A stretch of 64,000 bases of DNA from Methanospirillum hungatei. GTDB taxonomy: Archaea > Halobacteriota > Methanomicrobia > Methanomicrobiales > Methanospirillaceae. This document shows positions 8,334-17,092 of the stretch, in pieces; position 1 is the first letter of the stretch, and each line of letters starts with the position of its first letter. Where the stretch lies: positions 930,001 to 994,000 of the forward strand of contig NZ_CP077107.1 of NCBI RefSeq assembly GCF_019263745.1, written 5' to 3'. A program made the position numbers and the translations under genes. The notes beneath the pieces were generated by a model. It saw nothing but the letters and a program-made list of their open reading frames with translations, was not told where the DNA came from and made no database searches.

Positions 8334-10070
8334 ATGACAACCTGTTCAGTATGTGAGATGCAGTGTGAAATCCAGGAGAACCGGTCTGGATCCTGCGGCA
8401 TGTATACCTGTCATGATGGTCAGATTCATGAACGGTTTCCAAATTCATACCTTATTGAGTATCCGGTAAGTATTGAGACGATCCCGTTTCTACACTTTTA
8501 TCCTAAAAATAAATTCTTACAGGTCAGCACGGTTGGTTGTAATTTCAGATGTGTCGGGTGTGTATCAGATCTCCTGACACGGACAGCAGCAGAATTTACT
8601 CCGTCTCTGATGAACACGTCACCAAAAGACGTGGTTACCCGTGCTGTCAACGAGAAATGTAAGGGAATAGTCTTTGCACTCAATGATCCAACGGTGTCAT
8701 TTCCAACCTTTCTTGGTCTGGCAGATCAGGCGAAAAAAGCTGGACTCCTGATCGGATGCTCAACAAATGGATATTTCACCGAAGAGTCATTATCCCAGAT
8801 GATACCGGTTGTTGATGCAGTTGCTGTCGGGATTAAAGGATGTGATGATGCCGCCTACCACACATGTGGAGTGAGATCATCAGAACCGGTGTTCAGAAAT
8901 ATCAAAAAACTGGTGGATTCAGGCATCCATGTCGAAGTGACCGTGGTGTATGAAAAAGGATCTGAAGAAGATCTGGTAAAGACGGTAAAGCGTGTTGTAA
9001 AAATCAGCCCGGAGATCCCCATTCTGGTTATGAGATTTATTCCCTTTGGTCCTGCTGATCTGGCCCTTGAACCAGGCATCCGTGCATCTGAAGAGATGTG
9101 TGACAAATTGCGGGAATATGCCCGATATGTTTATCTGTTTAATTCTCCGGGTTCGTCATATCTTCAGACCAGGTGCCCGGAATGTGGTCAGGTCATTGTA
9201 CGACGGGAATTTTATGGCCCGATGGGTGCCAGGGTAATCGACAAATCCACACAATGGACCTGTTCCTGTGGATGTACCATACCACATACTGGCACGATTG
9301 CACAGGAAACATACCAGGAAGAGGGTATGATGGGAGGGTATCGGCCCACTCGTGCTCTTGAGATAATCAAGGCAATTACCACTTGTCTTGATATTCAGGA
9401 TGAAAAAACAAGTGCAAAGGTCTGGATGGATTTTATATCCCAAAATTATATCGACATACTCCACAAGAAGATCCAGAAGATTGAAACGTTCTATGAGGTC
9501 ATTGCACATCTGGCAGAGATTACCGGAACAGTCCACAAAGGTGCTCAGCTCATCTCGTATATTCAAGATCGGACAGCATACATCTCATCCCTGGTGCAGA
9601 ATAAAAAAAGACCACGAGTTCTGTATGTCATGGGAACACCGCTCTTTCTCTTAAATGAAGACCGGTTTGAAAACGCAATGGTCAGAGCAGCCGGAGGTGA
9701 ACCGGTTAACATAAATCTACCCCGGAAAGGAAAACCTGGGATCATGGTGGATCCGGCGTTTATCAACCAGCTGAATCCGGATGTAATCATGGTATCTGGA
9801 TTCCTGGCAACTCCTGTTGAGGATATGTATGCAATCTGTGAGGAACAGGGTATTGATGTGAATGCAGTCCGAAACCACAGGATCCATCTTATGCCCCCAT
9901 CATGGGATTTTGGCAGCCCACGGTTTGTACTAGGTCTTTTCTACCTGGTCAGTGTGCTCCACCCAGACTGTACTGTTGATATTGAGAAAGAAGCAGAGCA
10001 GTTTTACCAGCAGTTCTATCACATGTCATATGCTGAAGCGAAACCAAACAGGTCCTTTTTCCGGGCCTGA
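8334..10070 (+). CDS. Radical SAM enzyme fused to a periplasmic-binding-like domain
   Basis: A fusion of 578 residues. The N-terminal 30 residues hold a Cys cluster (CSVCEMQCE, SCGMYTC) as in PflA/AmmeMemoRadiSam-like activases. The radical SAM motif CNFRCVGC follows near residue 65 and would bind a 4Fe-4S cluster. A zinc-ribbon-like part (CPECGQ ... CSCGC, about 280-320) closes the enzyme part. From about residue 415 (RPRVLYVMGTPLFLLNED, then LNPDVIMVSGFLATPVEDM) the sequence resembles a BtuF/FepB-type binding-protein fold. No signal peptide is present, so this fold would be cytoplasmic and may hold the imported ligand for the radical reaction. It is the last gene of the transport operon. 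The reaction is not known. Confidence 0.75.
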   Translation: MTTCSVCEMQCEIQENRSGSCGMYTCHDGQIHERFPNSYLIEYPVSIETIPFLHFYPKNKFLQVSTVGCNFRCVGCVSDLLTRTAAEFTPSLMNTSPKDVVTRAVNEKCKGIVFALNDPTVSFPTFLGLADQAKKAGLLIGCSTNGYFTEESLSQMIPVVDAVAVGIKGCDDAAYHTCGVRSSEPVFRNIKKLVDSGIHVEVTVVYEKGSEEDLVKTVKRVVKISPEIPILVMRFIPFGPADLALEPGIRASEEMCDKLREYARYVYLFNSPGSSYLQTRCPECGQVIVRREFYGPMGARVIDKSTQWTCSCGCTIPHTGTIAQETYQEEGMMGGYRPTRALEIIKAITTCLDIQDEKTSAKVWMDFISQNYIDILHKKIQKIETFYEVIAHLAEITGTVHKGAQLISYIQDRTAYISSLVQNKKRPRVLYVMGTPLFLLNEDRFENAMVRAAGGEPVNINLPRKGKPGIMVDPAFINQLNPDVIMVSGFLATPVEDMYAICEEQGIDVNAVRNHRIHLMPPSWDFGSPRFVLGLFYLVSVLHPDCTVDIEKEAEQFYQQFYHMSYAEAKPNRSFFRA

Positions 10071-10131
10071 CTCTTATTTTTATAACCGCTCAACCGGCAA
10101 CCCTTTGGCATATTGAATCATATTATGTTTT

Positions 10132-10689
10132 ATGAGCCGAAAATTGGTTTTATTCATTTCAGGTCTGCTTATTATCAGTCTGATATCTACTGGAAGTGCA
10201 GACATGACCACCCTTCCCCAGGTACAGCTTCCCCTAGCTCCGCCTGCACAAGAAGCACCATTTGACGATGATGAATTCTTTGATCGGGCAAACACAACCA
10301 TATACACAATCTGTAATGGGCAAACCCTCCCGGTTGGGAAGATGAATACTGCCGTTCATGACTCCCTGGCCGGAACTTATTACACTCTTATCAGGATGAA
10401 TATCAGTCAGGAACAGTACCCACAGGCAGAAGAGATCCTATCATTCCTATCCTATACCCTGACACTCTCAGAAAAATACCAGGACTATGAATCAGAGCAG
10501 AATAAATTCTCTCCGGTGGATATGGGTATTACCCCTTATGAAGATCTGGTGCCCTGGTACGATGCAGCAGCCGGAGTCTGGAAGAAGATCTCCAAAGAGT
10601 TTCCGGGTGCAAAGATGTATGGTATGCCCTCTTCAATCGGACCGAAAAACTGGACATTAGGGGAATTTCCAGTTGTAGGAACATCATAA
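10132..10689 (+). CDS. Small exported protein of unknown function, paralogue of 17093-17638
   Basis: The 185-residue protein begins with a signal peptide (MSRKLVLFISGLLIISLIS, cut near TGSA). The mature part has a Pro-rich lead (LPLAPPAQEAPFDDDEFFD), a CNGQTLPVG segment, and helices with YTLIRMNISQEQYPQAEEIL and LSYTLTLSEKYQDYE. The minus-strand protein at 17093-17638 shares the same plan (APPAQ, DDD.FF, CNG, ISYTLS, GAVKIWDTIS against AAGVWKKIS), so the two form a paralogous family. No known domain was recognised. It lies 61 bases after the radical SAM gene but may be a separate unit. Confidence 0.7.
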   Translation: MSRKLVLFISGLLIISLISTGSADMTTLPQVQLPLAPPAQEAPFDDDEFFDRANTTIYTICNGQTLPVGKMNTAVHDSLAGTYYTLIRMNISQEQYPQAEEILSFLSYTLTLSEKYQDYESEQNKFSPVDMGITPYEDLVPWYDAAAGVWKKISKEFPGAKMYGMPSSIGPKNWTLGEFPVVGTS

Positions 10690-10710
10690 TAGAAATCCAT
10701 CCTTTTTTGC

Positions 10711-10725
10711 CCATCTTCGAGATGG
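10711..10725. terminator. Possible bidirectional terminator hairpin
   Basis: CCATCT-TCG-AGATGG is a 6-bp stem with a 3-base loop between two convergent genes (ends at 10689 and 10783). It follows a T-rich run at 10702-10707. Short, so only suggestive. Confidence 0.35.
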
Positions 10726-10782
10726 AATGTTGGATTATATCACATTGTTAAAAAAAGAGAACGATGAGATTGTTTTTTCCTA

Positions 10783-13077
10783 TCAAAGATGCTGAACAAA
10801 ATACCGCATCATCGTCTTCAGATAATAAGGATCATAATTCAGATCATGATTCATATTTGAAAATACCATGATCTCATACTTTTTCCCTGCTGATTCAAGA
10901 CTATCAGCCAGCTGCATGGTCATAGACGGATGAACATTATCATCCATATCTCCAGTCATGAGAAGGAGATTGCCTTTCAGGTTATCGGCTTTCACCGCAG
11001 CAGCCTGATCAGCATAAGATCCGGTCACCGGGTACCCCTGATACTTTTCTCCCCAGAATGATCCATACAGACGACAGTCATGATCCCCTGATGCAGCAAC
11101 TCCCACCTTGAAAAAGTCAGGATAGGTGAGCATTGCCTGGGCTGCCATATATCCTCCGGCAGATTTTCCATATATTCCAATCCGGCTGATGTCCATATAC
11201 GGATACCTGGATACAAGTTGTTTCAGGCCTGCAATATGATCAGGAAGCCCACAGTCTGCCAGATTTCCATAACTTACATCATGGAAGGATTTTGATCGGT
11301 ATGCTGTTCCCAGACCATCCATGGTGACAACAACATACCCAAGTTCAGAGAGCATCTGACAGGTCCAGTAAATCTTTGAGTTCCAACTCAGATCTGCCGG
11401 ATATCCGGTTGCGGTCACAATGGTATAGGGTCCGGGATATACAACGTCAATGACCGGATACTTCTTTGTATTATCAAAATTCGTAGGTTTGAACAAGAGT
11501 CCGTATATTTCTGTTTTTCCATCCCGTGCAGTCATCGTTATTCGTTCTGCAGGAGACCAGCCAGTTCGTCTGAGATCTGAATCATCTGCTGATGCCAGGT
11601 GCATCACCTGTGTACCATTCATCGAACGAAGGACAGTAACCGTTGGAAGATCAGCTCTTGAATAGGCATCGATAAAACAGGAGAGATCCGGAGCTATGGA
11701 GATGGCATGATCTGCCTGTCCGGGAGTGAGCAGTTTCAGGTCATTTCCATCAAGCTGAACCCGGTACAGATATCGATAATACGGATTCCCCCCCTCTTTT
11801 CCTGAACCGGTAAAGTAAATATGTCCATTCGTTTCATCAACCGCAAGAATCTCTCTGACCACCCAGGGCCCGGAGGTTATCTGATTCTTCAGTGTTCCAT
11901 CCGGGTTATACCGGTACAGATGTCCCCACCCGTCACGTTCTGAAAACCAGATAATCTCTCCATTCTTCAGGACTGCAACATTCGGACGGTCAGCATATTG
12001 CAGATTTGACTCGATATACGATTTTCCAGTCTCATGAAGGAGTTCTCTGACAACCCCGGTCTGTGCATTTCCAGACAAGAGACGAAGCATCTTCTCGCCC
12101 CGTTCAATAAAAAGCATGTAGGTCGTATTTCCGGATTGATCCCACCATTGCAGAAGATTTGTATCGGTATCCATCATACTGACTTCTGGCTGGGACCGGT
12201 AGTTCATGAAGATCTCCTGCTTTGTCCTGGTATCAATGATCACCGGTTCATACTGAGGGATCTGCGCATCTCCCGGATAGGCATACCGATAAGAGTAGAG
12301 GACCGGGCGTTTACCAATATCCGGAGTATCCTGAATTAGCCAGAGAGGACTCACATTCCGTTGATCAACTTTGTAGGTTGCGATTTTTGTTGAGTCAGGT
12401 GACCAGACAAGGTAGGGAGAAGGAGTCTGATTCAACCTTGATTCAGATACCGGGTACCTGACCGTATCTGAACGTTTTCCATAGAAATAGTTCTCGGTTC
12501 CGTTAACAGTCAGAAATTCTTTCAAACCGGTTCTGATATCATACAACCAGAGATTGCTCTCGTTTACATAAGCAATATGGGACTTGTCAGGTGAGAGAAC
12601 ACCAGATATTACATCGGCAGGAACAGAGTATTGTGAAACCCGGCTGGTTTTGACATCACAATTCCATCTGGAACCAAAAGCCGAAAATGAAAATGTCTGC
12701 TCATCTGGAGACAATTCCATATCCTGAATAGGAAGCCGGGATGGATGAATCTCTTTTCCTGTTGCCTGCGCCAGAGCCGGGGCAAACCGGACAGTATCCA
12801 GAAGTCTCTTTTTTACTCCTTGTGAGACATTGACAATATAAAACATCGTCGTATCCCGGCTATTGTCAGAATACCAGAATGCATCAGATCGTACCCAGTG
12901 TGGCTGTATTGAGGCATGATATATGTGTGAAACTGCGTTATCCGGATAAAAAAACTCGGCCATCTTAATTTCATGTTGAGGGACCGGATTATTGGTGTCT
13001 CGTGCCGAGACTGGGGTAAAAACCAGGGCTATGATGAGAAATAATAATAGAAATGTTCGGGGATATCGAAATGCCAT
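10783..13077 (-). CDS. Secreted S9 family (dipeptidyl-peptidase IV-like) serine peptidase
   Basis: The 764-residue protein starts with a signal peptide (RTFLLLFLIIALVFTPVSA). Residues of about 60-500 form a DPP IV-type beta-propeller (repeated units such as LSPDEQTFSFSA, WSPDSTKIATYKV). The last 200 residues are an alpha/beta-hydrolase. The nucleophile serine lies in GIYGKSAGGYMA (GxSxGG), the acid in MTGDMDDNVHP and the histidine in NMNHDLNYD. Length and domain order match DPP IV/S9B enzymes, which remove dipeptides from peptide N-termini. The signal peptide places it outside the cytoplasm. It is transcribed alone, converging with the preceding exported-protein gene. Confidence 0.88.
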   Translation of the reverse strand: MAFRYPRTFLLLFLIIALVFTPVSARDTNNPVPQHEIKMAEFFYPDNAVSHIYHASIQPHWVRSDAFWYSDNSRDTTMFYIVNVSQGVKKRLLDTVRFAPALAQATGKEIHPSRLPIQDMELSPDEQTFSFSAFGSRWNCDVKTSRVSQYSVPADVISGVLSPDKSHIAYVNESNLWLYDIRTGLKEFLTVNGTENYFYGKRSDTVRYPVSESRLNQTPSPYLVWSPDSTKIATYKVDQRNVSPLWLIQDTPDIGKRPVLYSYRYAYPGDAQIPQYEPVIIDTRTKQEIFMNYRSQPEVSMMDTDTNLLQWWDQSGNTTYMLFIERGEKMLRLLSGNAQTGVVRELLHETGKSYIESNLQYADRPNVAVLKNGEIIWFSERDGWGHLYRYNPDGTLKNQITSGPWVVREILAVDETNGHIYFTGSGKEGGNPYYRYLYRVQLDGNDLKLLTPGQADHAISIAPDLSCFIDAYSRADLPTVTVLRSMNGTQVMHLASADDSDLRRTGWSPAERITMTARDGKTEIYGLLFKPTNFDNTKKYPVIDVVYPGPYTIVTATGYPADLSWNSKIYWTCQMLSELGYVVVTMDGLGTAYRSKSFHDVSYGNLADCGLPDHIAGLKQLVSRYPYMDISRIGIYGKSAGGYMAAQAMLTYPDFFKVGVAASGDHDCRLYGSFWGEKYQGYPVTGSYADQAAAVKADNLKGNLLLMTGDMDDNVHPSMTMQLADSLESAGKKYEIMVFSNMNHDLNYDPYYLKTMMRYFVQHL

Positions 13078-13204
13078 AAAAAAGGAGGGAGAGAATAAGG
13101 TAAATAGATGACTATGGACATCCAGGAAGGTGCCAGGACTATCACAAAAGTAGGGAATATGAAAGATACAGTCGATCTACGGCTCAAAAAAAGGAGTGTT
13201 TCGC

Positions 13205-14152
13205 TTAAGAAGATTCAGAACCATACTTTCCGGTACATGGCATAATGGTCACCGAACTCTTTGGGATCTCTTTTTCCAGCGAATTTTTTATCCGATAAAT
13301 GACTGACTGGACCTCGGAGAGTTTTTTCTCACCATCAAATTCGAGAAAGAGTTCAATATAAATGAAGTTCCCACACCGCCTAGAGCGGACTCCATGAAAT
13401 GCCTGATAATCATCAAAAAAATCTGCAAGTGAACGAACGACAACTAATTGCAGTTCTTCTTCAATGGTGCGGTCAAGGAGATCCGGAAGAGAGGTCGAGA
13501 TAGTTCGGTATCCGGACAGAAGAAATGAACCGATGACGATAAATGAGGCTATTGGGTCGATATATATCGCCCATTCATGTTCCTCTAAGAAAACGACCAG
13601 AATCAACGCAACAAGAACAATAAGGTCAGTAATTGCTTTGGTCTTAAAAAGGGTGATCTGAGCTTCTAATACAGGAGAATATTCCATTTTCGCAATGTGA
13701 ACCTTCTCTCTCCACAAAACCACATTCACTAAAACCCCAATGACCAGCACCACCATTGCAACGATGGTAACCTCTTCATGAAGCATATGGGGATTGAGCA
13801 GTTTAAAGATAGTCAGACCAAATACCAGGGCAAGAGAGAGGATCATCACTGCTCCGGTTACTATGCTCGTAAGGGTCTCAAATTTCCCCATGCCGTAATC
13901 ATACGACGCATTGGATCCTCCTTCAGACATCTTTTTCAGAGCAACCCAGGAGAAAAAGGTTGAAAGGATTTCATTTCCTTTTTTAATTACATCGGTGTAA
14001 AGGGTTACCGATCCAGATAAAATAGCCAGGATTAAGGAAGGAACCCAGAATATTGAATCAATTACGAGACTTTTAAAAATTACACGCTCTTTTATATGCT
14101 GCATGTACGTCTCTGATTTGGGATTGTCTTCACTTGATATGACGTGACTCAT
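13205..14152 (-). CDS. Cation diffusion facilitator family protein with altered metal site
   Basis: The 315 residues show about six membrane segments and a C-terminal cytoplasmic domain (LFLEFDGEKKLSEVQSVI) as in CDF transporters, which exchange divalent metal ions for protons. The family's intramembrane sites (HxxxD pairs in helices 2 and 5) are not standard here. Helix 2 reads LYTDVIKKGNEIL, where the usual His is Lys and the second Asp is Glu. Helix 5 reads TKAITDLIVL with Lys where His or Asp is common. It may therefore transport another ion or have lost zinc transport. It is divergent from the DUF1538 operon, sharing the 14153-14341 spacer. Confidence 0.75.
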   Translation of the reverse strand: MSHVISSEDNPKSETYMQHIKERVIFKSLVIDSIFWVPSLILAILSGSVTLYTDVIKKGNEILSTFFSWVALKKMSEGGSNASYDYGMGKFETLTSIVTGAVMILSLALVFGLTIFKLLNPHMLHEEVTIVAMVVLVIGVLVNVVLWREKVHIAKMEYSPVLEAQITLFKTKAITDLIVLVALILVVFLEEHEWAIYIDPIASFIVIGSFLLSGYRTISTSLPDLLDRTIEEELQLVVVRSLADFFDDYQAFHGVRSRRCGNFIYIELFLEFDGEKKLSEVQSVIYRIKNSLEKEIPKSSVTIMPCTGKYGSESS

Positions 14153-14341
14153 GTGCTCATAGTTCTATGTCATATACATACAAAAAATAGTCTTTCAGAT
14201 AGAAGGTCAGATCCTGAAAGATAAAAATAATAAATCGGATGTAAATACTATACCTGATAGAATCCAGAAATAATCCAAAAGATCCTGAGTTATAAAAATC
14301 AGATATGCATACAATTTCAGTATCCAAAGACCTTACAAACC

Positions 14342-15034
14342 ATGATGAGTGACTTTATTGGAATTGTCCGAGAGGTAACACAAGCTATTGTTCCAATTGT
14401 TACCCTCATCTTTCTTATTATGTTCTTTTTACCAGGCAACACTCCAGAGTTAATGGCCCAGTTCCTTATTGGAAGTATCATGGTTGTGCTGGGAATTACT
14501 TTGTTTCTTCTGGGGGTAGAGGTAGGTCTTCTTCCCATGGGAGAAGCTATCGGAACTGCAATTCCCCGGTCAGGATCAATATTCCTTGTTATTCTCATTG
14601 CCTTTCTGTTTGGAGTACTGGCAACAATTGCAGAACCGGATGTCAGAGTTCTTGCAATGATGATTCAATCGGTTACAGATGGGGGAATGGATAAAACATC
14701 ATTAATCCTGGTAATTGCGATTGGGGTCGGATTTTTTGTTGCCACGGCAATGGTTCGTATTATATATAATATTCCAATTGCGTATCTATTCGCAATAGGA
14801 TATGGAGCAGTCATTCTCCTTTCACTTTTTACTTCACCAGAATATGTTCCGATAGCATTTGATGCAGGAGGAGTGACCACCGGTCCTATCACCGTTCCAT
14901 TTATTCTTTCCCTTGGAATTGGTATCACCTCGACGCTTGGGAACAGGACTGCCCTTTCCGATGGATTCGGGCTGATAGGCCTTGCATCTATTGGTCCTAT
15001 ACTCGGAGTAATGCTGGCAGGAGCACTGGTATGA
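14342..15034 (+). CDS. DUF1538 membrane protein (first of pair)
   Basis: A polytopic membrane protein of 230 residues with seven or so hydrophobic segments. It carries DUF1538 landmarks: FLLGVEVGLLPMGEAIG, GVLATIAEPDVRVLA and FDAGGVTTGPITVPFILSLG. The family is thought to transport an unknown solute or ion. Its stop overlaps the start of the second DUF1538 gene (15031), which in turn overlaps a P-II gene, so three products are translationally coupled. Alternative start at 14345 (second Met). The two halves are likely to assemble into one transporter, since other DUF1538 proteins are twice this length. Confidence 0.85.
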   Translation: MMSDFIGIVREVTQAIVPIVTLIFLIMFFLPGNTPELMAQFLIGSIMVVLGITLFLLGVEVGLLPMGEAIGTAIPRSGSIFLVILIAFLFGVLATIAEPDVRVLAMMIQSVTDGGMDKTSLILVIAIGVGFFVATAMVRIIYNIPIAYLFAIGYGAVILLSLFTSPEYVPIAFDAGGVTTGPITVPFILSLGIGITSTLGNRTALSDGFGLIGLASIGPILGVMLAGALV

Positions 15035-15762
15035 TTTATTTACCAATAGCTGACGGGCTTGATCATGTAATTATAGATGTACTGCAGGCACTGACTCCTC
15101 TTGTTATATTTTTCATCATTTTTCAGATTCTGTCATTAAAACTGCCACGAGAATACGTGATTAATCTTTTTAAGGGTATTATTATCACCCTCATTGGAAT
15201 GATTCTCTTTTTCCAGGGAGTTAAAATTGCATTTTTACCTATTGGACAGCGGATGGGTGAATACTTTGGAACCCTTGAACATTTGTGGATCCTGATTCCT
15301 TTTGGATTTTTGATGGGTTTTTTAACAACATTTGCAGAACCAGCAGTCAGGGTCCTTTGTCACCAGGTTGAAAAATCATCAAGTGGATACATCAGAGGAA
15401 GCCTGATTTTGTATGCACTCTCATTCGGGGTTGCAATATCTGTAAGTATTGGAATGGCACGAATTATTTACAAAATTCCCTTTCTTCCTCTTGTTATCGG
15501 TGGGTATCTACTGGCACTTATGCTCATGAGGTTCTCGGATACAGAATTTATTTCAATAGCATTTGATTCAGGTGGAGTTGCAACCGGACCGATGGCAGTC
15601 ACTTTTTTAATGGCGTTTGCAGTTGGCGTTTCAGATGTAATAGAAGGAAATAACCCCATTTTAGACGGATTTGGCATGATTGCCTTTATTGCACTGGCTC
15701 CAATTATCATGGTGCTGGTTCTTGGAATATTGTTTAAACAAAAATTAGAGGTACAACAATGA
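15031..15762 (+). CDS. DUF1538 membrane protein (second of pair)
   Basis: The 243-residue membrane protein is homologous to its upstream partner. LFFQGVKIAFLPIGQRMG, FLTTFAEPAVRVL and FDSGGVATGPMAVTFLMAFA repeat the same motifs in the same order. This internal homology suggests that the pair represents a split form of a duplicated transporter with pseudo-twofold symmetry. It overlaps the preceding gene by 4 bases and the following P-II gene by 4 bases (ATGA at 15759-15762). Confidence 0.85.
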   Translation: MIYLPIADGLDHVIIDVLQALTPLVIFFIIFQILSLKLPREYVINLFKGIIITLIGMILFFQGVKIAFLPIGQRMGEYFGTLEHLWILIPFGFLMGFLTTFAEPAVRVLCHQVEKSSSGYIRGSLILYALSFGVAISVSIGMARIIYKIPFLPLVIGGYLLALMLMRFSDTEFISIAFDSGGVATGPMAVTFLMAFAVGVSDVIEGNNPILDGFGMIAFIALAPIIMVLVLGILFKQKLEVQQ

Positions 15763-16097
15763 TATGCGAAGGTTGTAAGGATTTGATCGTAACGATTGTA
15801 AAAAAGGGCTGGTCTGAACGGGTGATAACCGCATCAAGAAAAGCAGGAGCTGAAGGAGGAACGGTGTTAATGGGAAGAGGAACGGGCATTCATGAAATGC
15901 AATCAATACTAGGACTTCCTATTGAACCAGAAAAAGAAGTGATTCTGACCATCGTCGAACCTGAACAAACAGATGAAATACTTTTAGCGATTGAAAAAGC
16001 AGCTCAATTAGATACACCAGGCATGGGTATTGCCTTTGTTATCAGCCTGAACAAAATTGTAGGCAGGGTTCATATGTTTTCTCAGGATAAAGAGTAG
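15759..16097 (+). CDS. P-II family signalling protein linked to DUF1538
   Basis: The 112-residue protein has the P-II core: DLIVTIVKKGWSERVI (strand 1 and helix A), the T-loop region AEGGTVLMGRGTG, then EKEVILTIVEPEQTDEIL (B-loop area) and a C-terminal GMGIAFVISLNKIVG. P-II trimers sense ATP/ADP and metabolites and bind target membrane proteins. The T-loop is short and lacks the uridylylated Tyr motif of GlnB/GlnK, so it belongs to a divergent P-II branch. Translational coupling to two DUF1538 membrane proteins suggests that it gates that transporter, as GlnK gates AmtB. The target is inferred from context only. Confidence 0.82.
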   Translation: MICEGCKDLIVTIVKKGWSERVITASRKAGAEGGTVLMGRGTGIHEMQSILGLPIEPEKEVILTIVEPEQTDEILLAIEKAAQLDTPGMGIAFVISLNKIVGRVHMFSQDKE

Positions 16098-16104
16098 AAA
16101 AAAG

Positions 16105-16119
16105 CCCTGATAACCAGGG
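16105..16119. terminator. Short hairpin between convergent genes
   Basis: CCCTG-ATAAC-CAGGG lies between the ends of the P-II gene (16097) and the stress-protein gene (16124). The preceding A-run would give a U-run for the minus-strand transcript. A weak terminator candidate. Confidence 0.35.
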
Positions 16120-16123
16120 AATA

Positions 16124-16981
16124 TTATGAATTTTGCCTTTTTAATATGAGTAATGGTTTTTTCGCATTCCTTGCAACAGCTGCAGTCGTCCCCCCGATAA
16201 AACTTTGTACTATCCCCTGTTTTCCGGTTGATTTCATGGCAATCAAGGATATATCCTCCTGCATCGAGAACGTGAGGATCTCATCAGCAGCATCACCTGT
16301 CCGAATCACGGATGTAATATCACTATCTTTTCGGTGTTGTTCAATCGTATGAAGAGCACCTTTTGCAGATTCAACTTCTTTCTGAACTTCCTCATCCGAA
16401 TCTCCGGTGGTGACTGCATGGAAAAGAACTACCGAAGAGCTGACTTCATAGATGTCAGGTAAGAGATTTTCAATTGGCGGCTCTGTAAAATCGGTACATA
16501 TCATCACCCTGGACAAGAGATCAGGACATGGATATCTCTGAATCGGATTGTGGGTATCTTTTGTTTCGGGTGGATGAACAAGGAGAAGATCCTGCTTCCC
16601 ATATCGTATAATATCCCAGGCAGTACTACCAAGAAGAAGTGTCTCAATAACTCCCCGTCCACGTCTGCCCATCATAATAAGAGAGACACATTCACGGTCA
16701 GCTATCCGGAGAATAGCCTCTGATATTTCTCCTCCGGCGATCTCCTCGACGATTATTTTTATTTTTGACCTGGGCATTTCGATGGTTTCTTTTACTTTCT
16801 CAAGACGAAGACGGGCATAATCAGTCTCCGGGTTTTCACGATCTTCTGAATTTACAAGATACAAACTTCGGGTTACATGAACCAGAAGAATCTCCCGGAT
16901 TCGAGGGATTTTTTCCAGGCATTTGACGATATAATATGAATCATCTGAAAAATCAAAGGGGATGAGAACTTTTGTAAACAT
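16124..16981 (-). CDS. Tandem universal stress protein (UspA-type)
   Basis: The 285 residues form two Usp domains. Domain 1 (about 1-145) starts MFTKVLIPFDFSDDS and has the nucleotide loop MGRRGRGVIETLLLGSTA. Domain 2 (about 155-285) starts RVMICTDFTEPP and ends with KSTGKQGIVQSFIGGTTAA followed by KKPLLIL. Both fit the G2xG9xG(S/T) ATP-binding pattern, so it probably binds ATP. It is a soluble stress-associated protein, converging with the DUF1538/P-II operon. Confidence 0.88.
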   Translation of the reverse strand: MFTKVLIPFDFSDDSYYIVKCLEKIPRIREILLVHVTRSLYLVNSEDRENPETDYARLRLEKVKETIEMPRSKIKIIVEEIAGGEISEAILRIADRECVSLIMMGRRGRGVIETLLLGSTAWDIIRYGKQDLLLVHPPETKDTHNPIQRYPCPDLLSRVMICTDFTEPPIENLLPDIYEVSSSVVLFHAVTTGDSDEEVQKEVESAKGALHTIEQHRKDSDITSVIRTGDAADEILTFSMQEDISLIAMKSTGKQGIVQSFIGGTTAAVARNAKKPLLILKRQNS

Positions 16982-17092
16982 ATGACATACTCCTTGGAAT
17001 ATACTGATATCAGGTTCAATGGGTTTTCGTTCAGGAGTATATAAGGTTTTATGAAAAAAAGGAGAGCATAGTGGAGTTACCCTAGAGAAAAA

